Source of the DNA: an uncultured Clostridia bacterium
GTDB taxonomy: Bacteria > Bacillota > Clostridia > Monoglobales > Monoglobaceae
Length of the DNA stretch: 53,105 bases
Reading direction: 5' to 3'
Assembly: GCA_934454115.1 (NCBI GenBank)
Contig: CAKSFQ010000018.1
Coordinates: 1-53,105, forward strand
The first letter of the stretch is position 1. Every line of letters starts with the position of its first letter. The notes under the pieces were generated by a model. The model searched no databases. It saw nothing but the letters and a program-made list of their open reading frames with translations, and was not told the DNA's origin. Of this stretch, positions 44,047-52,055 are shown one piece after another. The position numbers and the translations under genes are program-made.

Positions 44047-44799
44047 ATGCGTCTTGCAGATGATATCACAAGAATGTCCGTGCCAAAGGGCGGTGTCGGT
44101 ATTTTCTGGGTCGGGCAGGCCGGCTTTGTCTTAAAAACCGATGACGGGCGGTTGATTGGCATCGATTTGTACCTTTCGGATTGCTGCGAGCGGTATTTTG
44201 GATTTCAAAGGATCATGCCGTATTTGTTAGAGCCGCACGAGATCGTGTTTGACGCTTTACTGATAAGCCACGCGCACTACGACCATTTTGATGTGGACGC
44301 GGTTCCAATGTTGTTTCGCCCAAAGACGCACATGATTGCGGCGTGCGATGCCGAGGCAGAGTGCAAGCGGCTGGGCATCCGGGGTAACATTGACTATATT
44401 GCGTGCGGCGAGACTGTGGAGGAAGAGGGGTTTTCGGTCAAGGCAATGCCCTGCGACCACGGAGACCTTGCGCCGGACGCGGTCGGCTTTTTGATAACCG
44501 CCGGAACTAAAAGAATTTATTTTGCCGGGGATACGGCGTACCGATCGGAATATTTTGAAAACCCGGAGCTTTTCGGTGCGGATGCGGCGATTTTCCCCAT
44601 TAACGGCGCTTTTGGAAATATGGATGGTGAACAGGCGGCAAAGGCGGCTGAGCTTTGCAGACCCAAATGCACACTGCCATGCCATTTCTGGAACTTTGCC
44701 GAGCATCTGGGCGATCCGAATACCTTTATAACATCGATGAAAGAGAAAAATTTACCCTATCGCATTCTGCGAATGGGAGAGGGTATGGTTTTAAAATAA
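44047..44799 (+). CDS. UlaG-like metallo-beta-lactamase-fold hydrolase
   Basis: The product has 250 residues from the ATG at 44047, with GGGAGG upstream; the open frame extends further upstream but only inside the SDR gene. The MBL motif HAHYDHFD lies near residues 76-83, with later metal ligands in PCDHGD, AGDTAY and PCHFW. The nearest known function is the L-ascorbate-6-phosphate lactonase UlaG and relatives, which open sugar lactones. Placed between two dehydrogenases, it fits hydrolysis of a lactone produced by sugar oxidation. It lies 20 bp after the SDR gene and 18 bp before the zinc dehydrogenase gene. Confidence 0.87.
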   Translation: MRLADDITRMSVPKGGVGIFWVGQAGFVLKTDDGRLIGIDLYLSDCCERYFGFQRIMPYLLEPHEIVFDALLISHAHYDHFDVDAVPMLFRPKTHMIAACDAEAECKRLGIRGNIDYIACGETVEEEGFSVKAMPCDHGDLAPDAVGFLITAGTKRIYFAGDTAYRSEYFENPELFGADAAIFPINGAFGNMDGEQAAKAAELCRPKCTLPCHFWNFAEHLGDPNTFITSMKEKNLPYRILRMGEGMVLK

Positions 44800-44817
44800 C
44801 GAACGGGAGGGAATTGT

Positions 44818-45891
44818 TTGAAAGCGTTAACAGTCATAAGACCGGGTCATGCGGAATTTCAGGAGGTCGAAAAGCCAAAGCCCGCGGATAACATGATTTT
44901 GATTCGGGTTGTGAGGGCAGGCATCTGTGCAACGGATTATTCGATATACAGCGGAGAGAGCAGCTTTGTCCGCGACGGCCTGATCCGTTACCCGGTGCGG
45001 TTTGGACACGAGTGGTCGGGCGTTGTGGAAGCGGTCGGCGAAAACGTAAAAAAATTTCAAAAGGGCGACCGCGTCTATGCGGATAACGGGGTGAGCTGCG
45101 GAAAATGCCCGGCTTGCCGATCGGGTAACTTCGCAGAGTGTCCGCACATTCGTTCGGTCGGAACCGTAAACGCGTGGGACGGCTGCTTCGCGGAGTATAT
45201 GCTCATGCCGGAATACCACGTCTATCCGATCCCGGACGAGGTCGGATTTGAGGAGGCGGCTCTGATAGAACCGGCGTCCATCGCGTATGATGCGCTCAAG
45301 GGACTGTCGCTACATCAGGACACAACGCTTGCGGTGATCGGCGTCGGCGCGATCGGCATGACCGCCGTATGGCTTGCAAAATATCTCGGTGCAGGCGCCG
45401 TGATTGCCATCGGACGAAAGGATCATAAGCTATGCCGCGCCAAGCAGGTCGGCGCCGATACCGTTATCAACAATTGTAAGACGGACGCCGTTTCGGCGAT
45501 TCGGGAAATGACAAACGGCCGCGGTGCGGACGTCATCATTGAGACATCGGGCAGCGAGGCAGCGTTGCGGCAGGCATTTTCTATGGCGCGAAACCGGGGA
45601 ACAATTGCGATTGCCAGCTTTTATGAAAAAGATTTGGATGGGATTCCGATGGACAGCATCGTTCTGCGCAGTCTCACCATACGGGGCGCGGCCGGCTGCT
45701 TCGGCAATCCGCAGGCGGTTTGTGAAATTATGAAAAAGAATCCCGTAAGCATTCTGCCGGTCATCAGTCATCGCGTTCCGTTTGCAGAGTGTCTGGACTT
45801 TTTTGAACATGCCGAAAAATACAAAAACGATAAAATAAAAGTGATGATAACATTTGATGAAGAGGAGGAACGGAAAAAATGGAACAGTTAA
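44818..45891 (+). CDS. Zinc-dependent dehydrogenase (MDR family)
   Basis: The product has 357 residues. The start is a TTG at 44818, set by GGGAGG seven bases upstream and by the MKALTV opening shared with other MDR enzymes. Catalytic zinc ligands are Cys37 (CATD), His64 and Glu65 (GHEWSG). The structural zinc site is Cys94, 97, 100 and 108. The coenzyme motif is IGVGAIGM. It resembles sorbitol/galactitol/L-threonine dehydrogenases and should oxidise or reduce a secondary hydroxyl of a sugar or sugar acid. Its 3' end overlaps the cupin gene by 13 bases. It is a distant paralogue of the enzyme encoded at 9211. Confidence 0.92.
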   Translation: MKALTVIRPGHAEFQEVEKPKPADNMILIRVVRAGICATDYSIYSGESSFVRDGLIRYPVRFGHEWSGVVEAVGENVKKFQKGDRVYADNGVSCGKCPACRSGNFAECPHIRSVGTVNAWDGCFAEYMLMPEYHVYPIPDEVGFEEAALIEPASIAYDALKGLSLHQDTTLAVIGVGAIGMTAVWLAKYLGAGAVIAIGRKDHKLCRAKQVGADTVINNCKTDAVSAIREMTNGRGADVIIETSGSEAALRQAFSMARNRGTIAIASFYEKDLDGIPMDSIVLRSLTIRGAAGCFGNPQAVCEIMKKNPVSILPVISHRVPFAECLDFFEHAEKYKNDKIKVMITFDEEEERKKWNS

Positions 45892-46304
45892 AGCCGGTCG
45901 TTGTGGATGTAAACCGTGTGATGCCGCTGAAATTCGGCGATACGTATGAGTCGCGGATGATATTGGATCACGTGATTACAAAACGGGAGAATGTGATTCA
46001 GATCAACCACGGAACGGTCAAGGCCGGTGCCGCCTTGGGCGGTGCAACGCACGAAGAGGACGAAATATACTATATCTTAGGCGGCATGGGTAAGCTCCGG
46101 CTTTCCGATCAGACAATCGATGTCCACGCAGGACAGGTGATTTTTATTCCGGCCGGCTGCTTTCATGCGCTGGACAACCGCGAATCTGATACCGATCTGA
46201 CAATTTTAACCTTCTGGCGCGACTGGAGATACAATGACGCCTATGAAGAACGGTTAAAGCAGTGGGGAACATCCTATCGGACAATCGATGAAGAGGAGGA
46301 ATGA
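45879..46304 (+). CDS. Single-domain cupin protein
   Basis: The product has 141 residues from an ATG after GAGGAGG, and the gene begins inside the end of the dehydrogenase gene. Cupin motif 1 is recognisable around GATHEEDEIYYILGG, with the second His of the usual H-x-H replaced by Glu. Motif 2 is FIPAGCFHALDN. Such cupins are often sugar isomerases, epimerases or binding subunits in catabolic operons. Metal binding is likely but no reaction can be assigned. The stop overlaps the DeoC start (TGATG), so translation is coupled. Confidence 0.85.
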   Translation: MEQLKPVVVDVNRVMPLKFGDTYESRMILDHVITKRENVIQINHGTVKAGAALGGATHEEDEIYYILGGMGKLRLSDQTIDVHAGQVIFIPAGCFHALDNRESDTDLTILTFWRDWRYNDAYEERLKQWGTSYRTIDEEEE

Positions 46305-46951
46305 TGAAGATGAAACTGAATCAATATATTGACCATACCATTTTAAAACCAAGTGCGACCGAGGCAGATGTCATCCGAATTTGCAAAGAGGCGGCTGCGC
46401 ATCAGTTTGCTTCGGTGTGCATCAACCCGTGCCACGTTGCACTTGCGAAAAAACTTTTGAAGGGATCGGGCGTCAAGGTGTGCACGGTCATCGGATTCCC
46501 TTTGGGGGCAAATACCAGCGAGACAAAGGCGTTTGAAACGGAACGCGCGTATGCGGACGGCTGTGATGAATTTGATATGGTTTTAAACATCGGTTATTTA
46601 AAAGCGATGCAGTACGAGAAGGTGTCAGAGGATATCAAAGCCGTGGTAACGGCGGCAAAGGGCAAATGCGTCAAGGTGATTATTGAGACAGGACTTCTCA
46701 CCGATGCGGAGAAGGTCAAGGCAACCGCGCTTTCCTGCGCGGCCGGTGCACAGTTTGTAAAGACCTGTACCGGTTTTTCGGCCGGGGTTGCAGAGCCGTC
46801 TGATGTGGCGCTTATGAAACAGCATGTGACAAACGGCGTGAAGGTCAAGGCCTCCGCCGGGATTAAAACGAGAGAAAAGGCGCTGGAGCTGATTGAGGCC
46901 GGGGCGGATCGGCTGGGAACCTCCTCCGGCACGGCAATTTTAGAGGGGTGA
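46304..46951 (+). CDS. deoC: Deoxyribose-phosphate aldolase
   Basis: The product has 215 residues from the ATG at 46304, one base into the cupin stop (TGATG), five bases after GAGGAGG; ATGs at 46301 and 46310 are alternatives. The DeoC class I aldolase motifs are complete: 'YIDHTILKP', 'FDMVLNIGYLK' with the catalytic Asp, the Schiff-base lysine Lys153 in FVKTCTG and the proton-relay lysine Lys182 in VKASAGIKT. It cleaves 2-deoxyribose-5-phosphate to glyceraldehyde-3-phosphate and acetaldehyde, or does a similar retro-aldol on a related phosphate. It is followed by a ribokinase-type gene that could supply the phosphorylated substrate, a pairing known from deoxyribose catabolism. Confidence 0.95.
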   Translation: MKMKLNQYIDHTILKPSATEADVIRICKEAAAHQFASVCINPCHVALAKKLLKGSGVKVCTVIGFPLGANTSETKAFETERAYADGCDEFDMVLNIGYLKAMQYEKVSEDIKAVVTAAKGKCVKVIIETGLLTDAEKVKATALSCAAGAQFVKTCTGFSAGVAEPSDVALMKQHVTNGVKVKASAGIKTREKALELIEAGADRLGTSSGTAILEG

Positions 46952-46966
46952 AAGGAGAGGTGAACC

Positions 46967-47914
46967 ATGAAAAAGGTGGTAGGCGCCGGGAGCCTGGTGG
47001 TTGATATTACGGCGTATGTGCCGCATCTGCCGCGCGACGGCGAGACTGTTTTGGGAAAAACGGTGCGGTTTGGTCCCGGCGGCAAGGGCAATAATCAGAT
47101 GACTGCGGTACACCGCGCCGGTGCCGAGGCGGTGATAATCTCAAAAGTCGGCGAGGATTTTCTGGCTGAGATCATGAAGGCGCATTATGAGAGAGAGGGC
47201 ATGTCCCAAAAGTACATCGGAGCCGTAAAGGGCGGCGAGACCGGCAGCGCGCTGATTGAGGTGGATGAAAACACCGCGCAAAACGCCATTGTGGTGGTAA
47301 AAGGCGCCAATGACGCAGTCGATGCGGCGGCGGTGGAGGCGGCAGAGCATGAGTTTGCGGATTGTGACGCGGTGCTGACGCAGCTGGAGACGGGTATGGA
47401 ATCCGTATTAAAATGCAAAGAACTGGCGCAAAAATATCATAAGCCGTTTATCCTGAACCCGGCGCCGTATCAGGAGATTCCGGACGGACTGTTTGAGGGC
47501 GTTGACTTTTTGACGCCCAATGAAACCGAGGCAGAGCAGTTTACCAACCAAAAGGTGGATTCGCCGGAGAGCGGATTTTTGGCGGCGGAGGTTCTTTTAA
47601 ATAGGGGCGTCAAAAACGTGGTGATTACGCTCGGAAAGGCCGGCGCCATTTATGCAAACAGTGAGGAGAGAGGATATATCCCGGCGATATGCGTGGACGC
47701 CATCGATACGACCGGTGCAGGGGACGCCTTTAACGGAGGGCTCGCTGCAGCCATTGCCGCCGGTATGTCCATCGAAAAAGCGCTGCGATTTGCAAACTGT
47801 GCCGGCGCCTTATCGGTGACGGCGCGCGGAACGGCGCCGGCAATGCCAAGGCTTGACCGGCTGAAAGAATTTATGAAGAAACACTATGGCATAGAGGTGA
47901 CGGAACTTGATTGA
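46967..47914 (+). CDS. rbsK: Ribokinase-like PfkB-family sugar kinase
   Basis: The product has 315 residues from an ATG after AGGAGAGG. PfkB signatures are present: GPGGKGNNQ near residue 38, 'FILNPAP' near residue 162, and the catalytic 'DTTGAGDAFNGGL' with its Asp base near residue 257. The LNPAP and TTGAGDAF forms are those of ribokinases, but deoxyribokinase and other pentose kinases share them, so the substrate may be ribose, 2-deoxyribose or another pentose or sugar acid. It lies 15 bp after deoC. Its 3' end overlaps the AEC transporter gene by eight bases. Confidence 0.88.
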   Translation: MKKVVGAGSLVVDITAYVPHLPRDGETVLGKTVRFGPGGKGNNQMTAVHRAGAEAVIISKVGEDFLAEIMKAHYEREGMSQKYIGAVKGGETGSALIEVDENTAQNAIVVVKGANDAVDAAAVEAAEHEFADCDAVLTQLETGMESVLKCKELAQKYHKPFILNPAPYQEIPDGLFEGVDFLTPNETEAEQFTNQKVDSPESGFLAAEVLLNRGVKNVVITLGKAGAIYANSEERGYIPAICVDAIDTTGAGDAFNGGLAAAIAAGMSIEKALRFANCAGALSVTARGTAPAMPRLDRLKEFMKKHYGIEVTELD

Positions 47915-48830
47915 GCATTTTGGCATTGTCGCAGAGCAGGTCATGATTTTATTTATCCTGATTACGGTGGGTTATCTCTGTAACAAAAAGGGACTGCTCT
48001 CCAAAGAGGCAAATAAAAAGATCTCGAACCTGCTGGTGCTGATTGTAGCGCCCTGCGTCATCATTCTTTCGTTTGAAAGGAGCTATACGCCGGAGCTTTT
48101 AAAGAATTTTGGGATTGCAATCCTGATTGCGACCGCCGCCCATATTCTTATGGCGGTTATTGCTCATTTTTTGCTGCACGACCGCGATGCGTTAAAACGC
48201 AGGGTGTACCTGTTCGGCACGGTATTTTCCAATGCCGGGTTTATTGCGATCCCTCTGCAAAGCGCCTTGCTTGGAGAAGAAGGGGTTTTTTACGGCGCGG
48301 CCTATCTGGTTGTGTTTAATATTATGATGTGGAGCTATGGCGTGGCGCTGATGAGCGGGAATCCAAAGCAGGTTTTGCCGAAAAAAATACTCCTGTCGCC
48401 GGGAATCATCAGCGTTGCCGTGGGGTTGGCGCTCTTTTTGGGTTCCGTTCGGCTGCCAATGCTGATTCGTCGGCCCATGGAATATTTGGCGGGACTGAAT
48501 GTACCGCTTCCGATGCTGGTTGTTGGGTATTACCTGGCGGACACGGATTTAAAAAAGGCGTTTGCAGACAAAAAAAGTTACGGGTGTATTTTGCTGCGGC
48601 TGCTCGTATATCCGCTGGCAGCCCTTGGACTTTTGTATGTGTGCGGCATTCGCGGCGCTTTGCTGACCTCAATGGTAATCTCGCTGAGCGCACCGGTAGG
48701 CGCCACAGTCACCATGTTCTCCGAAAAGTTTGACAATGATACGAAGCTTTCGGTGCGGCTGGTCTCTCTTTCGACCCTGCTTTCTATGGTGACAATGCCG
48801 GTGATTGTCGCACTGGCCCATATGGTATAA
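47907..48830 (+). CDS. AEC-family (auxin efflux carrier-like) transporter
   Basis: The product has 307 residues. The start is a TTG at 47907, six bases after AGAGGTGA and inside the end of the kinase gene. About ten hydrophobic segments are visible. The AEC pattern 'LITVGYLCNKKGLLSKEANKKIS' opens the protein, 'FGTVFSNAGFIAIPL' lies in the middle and 'SAPVGATVTMFSEKF' near the end. AEC proteins move organic acids or similar anions across the membrane. Here it could export an oxidised by-product or import a sugar acid. It is the last gene of the operon and is followed by a bidirectional terminator. Confidence 0.9.
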   Translation: MIEHFGIVAEQVMILFILITVGYLCNKKGLLSKEANKKISNLLVLIVAPCVIILSFERSYTPELLKNFGIAILIATAAHILMAVIAHFLLHDRDALKRRVYLFGTVFSNAGFIAIPLQSALLGEEGVFYGAAYLVVFNIMMWSYGVALMSGNPKQVLPKKILLSPGIISVAVGLALFLGSVRLPMLIRRPMEYLAGLNVPLPMLVVGYYLADTDLKKAFADKKSYGCILLRLLVYPLAALGLLYVCGIRGALLTSMVISLSAPVGATVTMFSEKFDNDTKLSVRLVSLSTLLSMVTMPVIVALAHMV

Positions 48831-48864
48831 AAAAGATGGCAGACGATCTGCCATCTTTTTTATG
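48831..48864. terminator. Bidirectional terminator between converging genes
   Basis: A perfect 13-bp stem (aaaagatggcaga at 48831-48843 with its complement at 48847-48859) closes a 3-base loop, with A and T runs on the two sides. It directly follows the AEC stop on one strand and the HAD stop on the other. Confidence 0.93.
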
Positions 48865-49522
48865 CGGTCATTTTTTTTAAATATTCCAAAAAGTCAAACA
48901 AACTTTCCATCTGCAAATCGGCGGCATCTCGCATTGCCGCGTCCGGGACAATGACATCCGGAATCAAAACGCCGAGAAGGGGCGAACGGTGCAGTGCCGT
49001 GATTCCGTTTTTAGAATCCTCAATGCCGATGCAGCATGCAGGGGGGACATGGATTTTCTCCGCTGCGAGAAGAAAGATGTCAGGCGCCGGCTTGCCGTGC
49101 GTAATTTCGTTTCCGCACACAATGGCCGAAAAATAAGAGATCAGACCGCCTTGCGTGATTAACGATGTGGCGCGCTGCCGGTTGGTTGAGGTCGCGACGG
49201 CGCAGGGAATCTTCTTTTCCTTCGCATATGCCAAAACCTCCGGAAGGCCCGGCTTGATCGGGACGCCGTTTTCCTCAATGACGCGATCCTGATAAGCAAT
49301 CTTATCCTTTAAAAATGCGTCAAAATCAAGCTGATCCGGCGAAAACGCTGCCTCAAACCGCCGCTTAATTTCGGCGCCGGGCAATCCCATAAATCCATAA
49401 ATCATCTCCAGCGGGAGGGTAATATGATGCTTTTTTGCGGCGTATTGCATGGCGCGGATTGAGATGGGCTCCGTGTCAAGCATGGTGCCGTCCATGTCAA
49501 AAATAAGACCCTTTACTTCCAT
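48860..49522 (-). CDS. HAD-family hydrolase, beta-phosphoglucomutase-like
   Basis: The product has 220 residues from the ATG whose complement is at 49520-49522, five bases after AGGTGA; a GTG at 49531 overlaps the ribosome site. HAD motifs are complete: DMDGT (residues 8-12), ATSTNR near residue 108, the lysine in HGKPAPD near residue 140 and IGIEDSKNG near residue 164. The helical cap is that of subfamily I, as in beta-phosphoglucomutase and small sugar phosphatases. It is likely a phosphatase or mutase acting on a phosphorylated sugar. It is the second gene of a minus-strand operon with the AI-2E transporter, nine bases behind that gene's stop. Confidence 0.9.
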   Translation of the reverse strand: MEVKGLIFDMDGTMLDTEPISIRAMQYAAKKHHITLPLEMIYGFMGLPGAEIKRRFEAAFSPDQLDFDAFLKDKIAYQDRVIEENGVPIKPGLPEVLAYAKEKKIPCAVATSTNRQRATSLITQGGLISYFSAIVCGNEITHGKPAPDIFLLAAEKIHVPPACCIGIEDSKNGITALHRSPLLGVLIPDVIVPDAAMRDAADLQMESLFDFLEYLKKMTA

Positions 49523-49531
49523 TGATGTCAC

Positions 49532-50614
49532 CTACTTCCATATATGAATTTTGCCTGCACGGTGCAGACACAGGACAATGTTCATGGTAATCGGGAATAA
49601 AATTGCGCCCTTGATTCCAAACCAGATAAAGCCGAGATAAATGCATATAATCGCTACCAGGGGAGGAAGCCCCAGCTGGTCGCCGACCACCTTCGGCTCA
49701 ATGAACTGCCGTACGGCGGTAATAATCAGGTAAAGCAAAACAAGACCGAGCGCCAGATAGAATCGCTGCTGCAGCAGGGAAATCACTGCCCAGGGCAGCA
49801 CCACCGTTCCGGTGCCCAATACGGGCAGTGCATCGGCAACCGCAATCATGGCGGCAATACCGAATGGGTTATGAATCCGGAGCGCCAAAAAGCCGACCGA
49901 TAACTCGATAAAGGTAATGGCCATTAAAATGAGGTAAGCGCGCAGATAGCTGGCAAGGGTTTTTCCGAGATAGCTGCGGATATCGATGAGCATTGCCTTG
50001 CTTTTTTCCGGAATCTGCCGTTTGATAAAGTTCATGACATTATCATAGTCCATACCGATAAATAAAGAAGAAAGAATGGTAAAGACCAGGGAAATCAGCA
50101 TCAGCGGCAGCTTGGTAGAGGCGCCGGCCAGTGAGGATAACACGCTGGTGGAAAGATCAATCAGCGAGGACTGTAATCCCTCCAGCATACTGCTCAGCGT
50201 GTCGCCGACCTGGGCGGCAATATCGGGAGAAAACCGTTCGGCAAAATCGAACAGCCCCTGATTGGCAGTACCCAAAAACGGTGCAATTTCCTGTGTGTAA
50301 AAGTTTGGAAGATTAAGACAAAATTCCTTAATATTCTGAAACAGGTAGTTGCCGAGCAGCCACACCAAAAAACTGACCAGTCCGTAGCCTAAAAGGATAA
50401 TCAAAAAGGCAGCGACGCGTTTGTTCATTTTTGTTTTTTCGGCCAGCAGACGGATTAGAGGCCGAAATGCCAGGGCGATCAAAAAGCCCAGCAAAAACGG
50501 CATGATCCAGCCAATGACGTATTCTAAAAACAAAAAGGCCAAAAGAAGCACGATTGCCAGGTATAGGGCATTTATGATAAACTGCTTGTGTTTGACGGTC
50601 CTTTTTAAATCCAT
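49532..50614 (-). CDS. AI-2E family transporter
   Basis: The product has 360 residues from the ATG whose complement is at 50612-50614, with GGGAAGG upstream on the minus strand; longer in-frame starts have no ribosome site. Multiple transmembrane segments are spread over both halves. The C-terminal region 'PKVVGDQLGLPPLVAIICIYLG' followed by 'FGIKGAILFPI' is diagnostic for the AI-2E/YhhT family. Members export or exchange small molecules; some are sodium/proton antiporters or AI-2 exporters, so substrate is open. The promoter is at 50669-50697. The gene is co-directional with the HAD gene and probably not part of the glycan locus. Confidence 0.93.
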   Translation of the reverse strand: MDLKRTVKHKQFIINALYLAIVLLLAFLFLEYVIGWIMPFLLGFLIALAFRPLIRLLAEKTKMNKRVAAFLIILLGYGLVSFLVWLLGNYLFQNIKEFCLNLPNFYTQEIAPFLGTANQGLFDFAERFSPDIAAQVGDTLSSMLEGLQSSLIDLSTSVLSSLAGASTKLPLMLISLVFTILSSLFIGMDYDNVMNFIKRQIPEKSKAMLIDIRSYLGKTLASYLRAYLILMAITFIELSVGFLALRIHNPFGIAAMIAVADALPVLGTGTVVLPWAVISLLQQRFYLALGLVLLYLIITAVRQFIEPKVVGDQLGLPPLVAIICIYLGFIWFGIKGAILFPITMNIVLCLHRAGKIHIWK

Positions 50615-50668
50615 AATGATTACCTTCCCGTTTTGTGTGGCATGTCGGCAATGCCGATCGTCTTCTGC

Positions 50669-50697
50669 ATTATACAACATTTTCTAAAAAATAGCAA
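50669..50697 (-). promoter_or_regulatory. Promoter of the AI-2E/HAD operon
   Basis: On the minus strand TTGCTA (50697-50692) and a perfect TATAAT (50674-50669) are separated by 17 bp, 55 bp upstream of the start codon. It is back to back with the plus-strand promoter at 50716-50744. Confidence 0.75.
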
Positions 50698-50715
50698 GCA
50701 ATGCCGAAAAAAAGA

Positions 50716-50744
50716 TTGCAATTAAAGAAGAACTGCGGTATAAT
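50716..50744 (+). promoter_or_regulatory. Promoter of the TM2 gene
   Basis: TTGCAA (50716-50721) and a perfect TATAAT (50739-50744) are separated by 17 bp. The start codon at 50861 leaves a leader of about 110 nt with no obvious structure. Confidence 0.75.
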
Positions 50745-50860
50745 AGCATAAAAGGAAAAGATTTTGCCGTGAGGCTCATCACGTATTCCCTGTGCGGAGT
50801 ACGAAAGAAGAGTTTGCCTTGGCGGCGTTTAGGATAGGAAGATTAGAGAGGAGAATGATC

Positions 50861-51283
50861 ATGCGTTTTTGCAATCAATGCGGTACGGCGATCGGTGAAC
50901 AGGACGCGTTTTGCCCGGTGTGTGGCAGTGAGGTTTCCGTCAAGGAGGCGCATCACACCTGTGCAAGCTGCGGCGCGGCAATCAGTGATGAGGATAAGTT
51001 TTGCTCTGCCTGCGGTGCGCCGACCGGCAACCAGAAGGTGTATCAGGGAACGGTGCAAACCCCCGGAAGGCGGTCTAAGCTCGTGGCAGGGCTGCTTGGT
51101 ATTTTTGTTGGAGCCTGGGGCATCCACAATTTTTACCTCGGTAAAATTTCGTTGGGTGTGATCCAGATCGTCGTGACTTTGGTGACCTGCGGCGTTGGCG
51201 GTCTGTGGGGATTTATTGAAGGAATCCTGATTCTTTGCGACCGTATTACAGAGGACGGAGACGGAAACCCGCTCAATCCTTAA
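50861..51283 (+). CDS. Double zinc-ribbon TM2-domain membrane protein
   Basis: The product has 140 residues from the ATG at 50861, seven bases after AGAGAGGAG; ATG 50855 is an alternative. Two zinc ribbons open the protein (CNQCG...CPVCG and CASCG...CSACG, residues 4-50). After a linker comes the TM2 domain with two membrane segments around GAWGIHNFYLGK and the ending LWGFIEGILIL. TM2 proteins are small membrane proteins of unclear function. Nothing links it to the neighbouring glycan locus. It precedes a second small membrane protein gene by 22 bp. Confidence 0.9.
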   Translation: MRFCNQCGTAIGEQDAFCPVCGSEVSVKEAHHTCASCGAAISDEDKFCSACGAPTGNQKVYQGTVQTPGRRSKLVAGLLGIFVGAWGIHNFYLGKISLGVIQIVVTLVTCGVGGLWGFIEGILILCDRITEDGDGNPLNP

Positions 51284-51305
51284 ACGGTTATCACAGAGGG
51301 GGCTT

Positions 51306-51899
51306 ATGAAAAATAAGTCCTCTTCTTTTATTTTCGGGAGGGATTGCTGCGTGAAACGAGGAATTGCACTTTGTACGGTCTTGGCCGGAAGCTGCGGACT
51401 CCTTTGCACGGCGCTTTGGAGGGTGTACCGCGTTGAACCTTATTTTTCGTTTGCTGTCACCTTTTGGACAACGTTTTATCATTTTGCGATGCGTCTTTTG
51501 GTGGGGTTTCTCGTTATGAGAATGAGGAAAGGAAGAACCAAAGAGGACAGAAAACCCTATTCGCTCCGTGCGGCAGAGCGCAGGTTTTGTGAAAAAATAC
51601 GGATCAAAAAATGGAAACGTTTTGCGCCGACCTATAAAAAGGAACTTTTTTGTGTAGAGAGATCGGATTTAGAACCGTTGATGCATGCAATGGTTGACGC
51701 GCAGATCGGACACAGCATCATGGCGGCGCTCAGCCTTGCCCCGATTTTGTTATCCGTCGTCTTCGGCGGATTTGCGGCTTTTTTGAGCACATCTTTGTTT
51801 TTTTGCTGCTTTGACCTCGGCTTTGTCATACTGCAAAAATACAACAGGGCGCGGCTTAGCCGTTTGCTGCAAAAAGAATTGCTCCAAAAAAAAGAGTAA
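51306..51899 (+). CDS. CrtO-like (glycosyl-diaponeurosporenoate acyltransferase-like) membrane protein
   Basis: The product has 197 residues from ATG 51306 (GGGGG close upstream). A GTG at 51351 after GGGAGGG is a good alternative, giving 182 residues. Four hydrophobic segments are visible. The middle part 'YEKIRI-KKWKRFAPT'-type pattern (here FCEKIRIKKWKRFAP) and the ending 'LQKYNRARLSRLL' resemble the CrtO family of acyltransferase-like membrane proteins (family ending Q-R-Y-N-R-x-R-L). No carotenoid genes are nearby, so the name describes the fold only. It may share a transcript with the TM2 gene. Confidence 0.6.
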   Translation: MKNKSSSFIFGRDCCVKRGIALCTVLAGSCGLLCTALWRVYRVEPYFSFAVTFWTTFYHFAMRLLVGFLVMRMRKGRTKEDRKPYSLRAAERRFCEKIRIKKWKRFAPTYKKELFCVERSDLEPLMHAMVDAQIGHSIMAALSLAPILLSVVFGGFAAFLSTSLFFCCFDLGFVILQKYNRARLSRLLQKELLQKKE

Positions 51900-51961
51900 A
51901 AGTCAAAAAAAAATGGAACTTTCCTGTCCTGTGGCCGTCTAACGTAGTGTAACGTCTGGTG

Positions 51962-52022
51962 TATGGAAGATTGCTTCTCATACATAAAGGCATTCTGATT
52001 TTGAATGCCATAGGGTTCCATA
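51962..52022 (+). promoter_or_regulatory. Nested hairpin in the leader of the next gene
   Basis: An inner 7-bp stem (ggcattc 51989-51995 with gaatgcc 52003-52009) is enclosed by an outer tatggaa/ttccata pair (51962-51968 with 52016-52022). It ends 19 bp before the AAGGAGG of the downstream gene, so it could affect translation or RNA stability. I recognise no known riboswitch. Confidence 0.35.
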
Positions 52023-52055
52023 GAGACGATCTAATTTTACAAGGAGGATATGATG

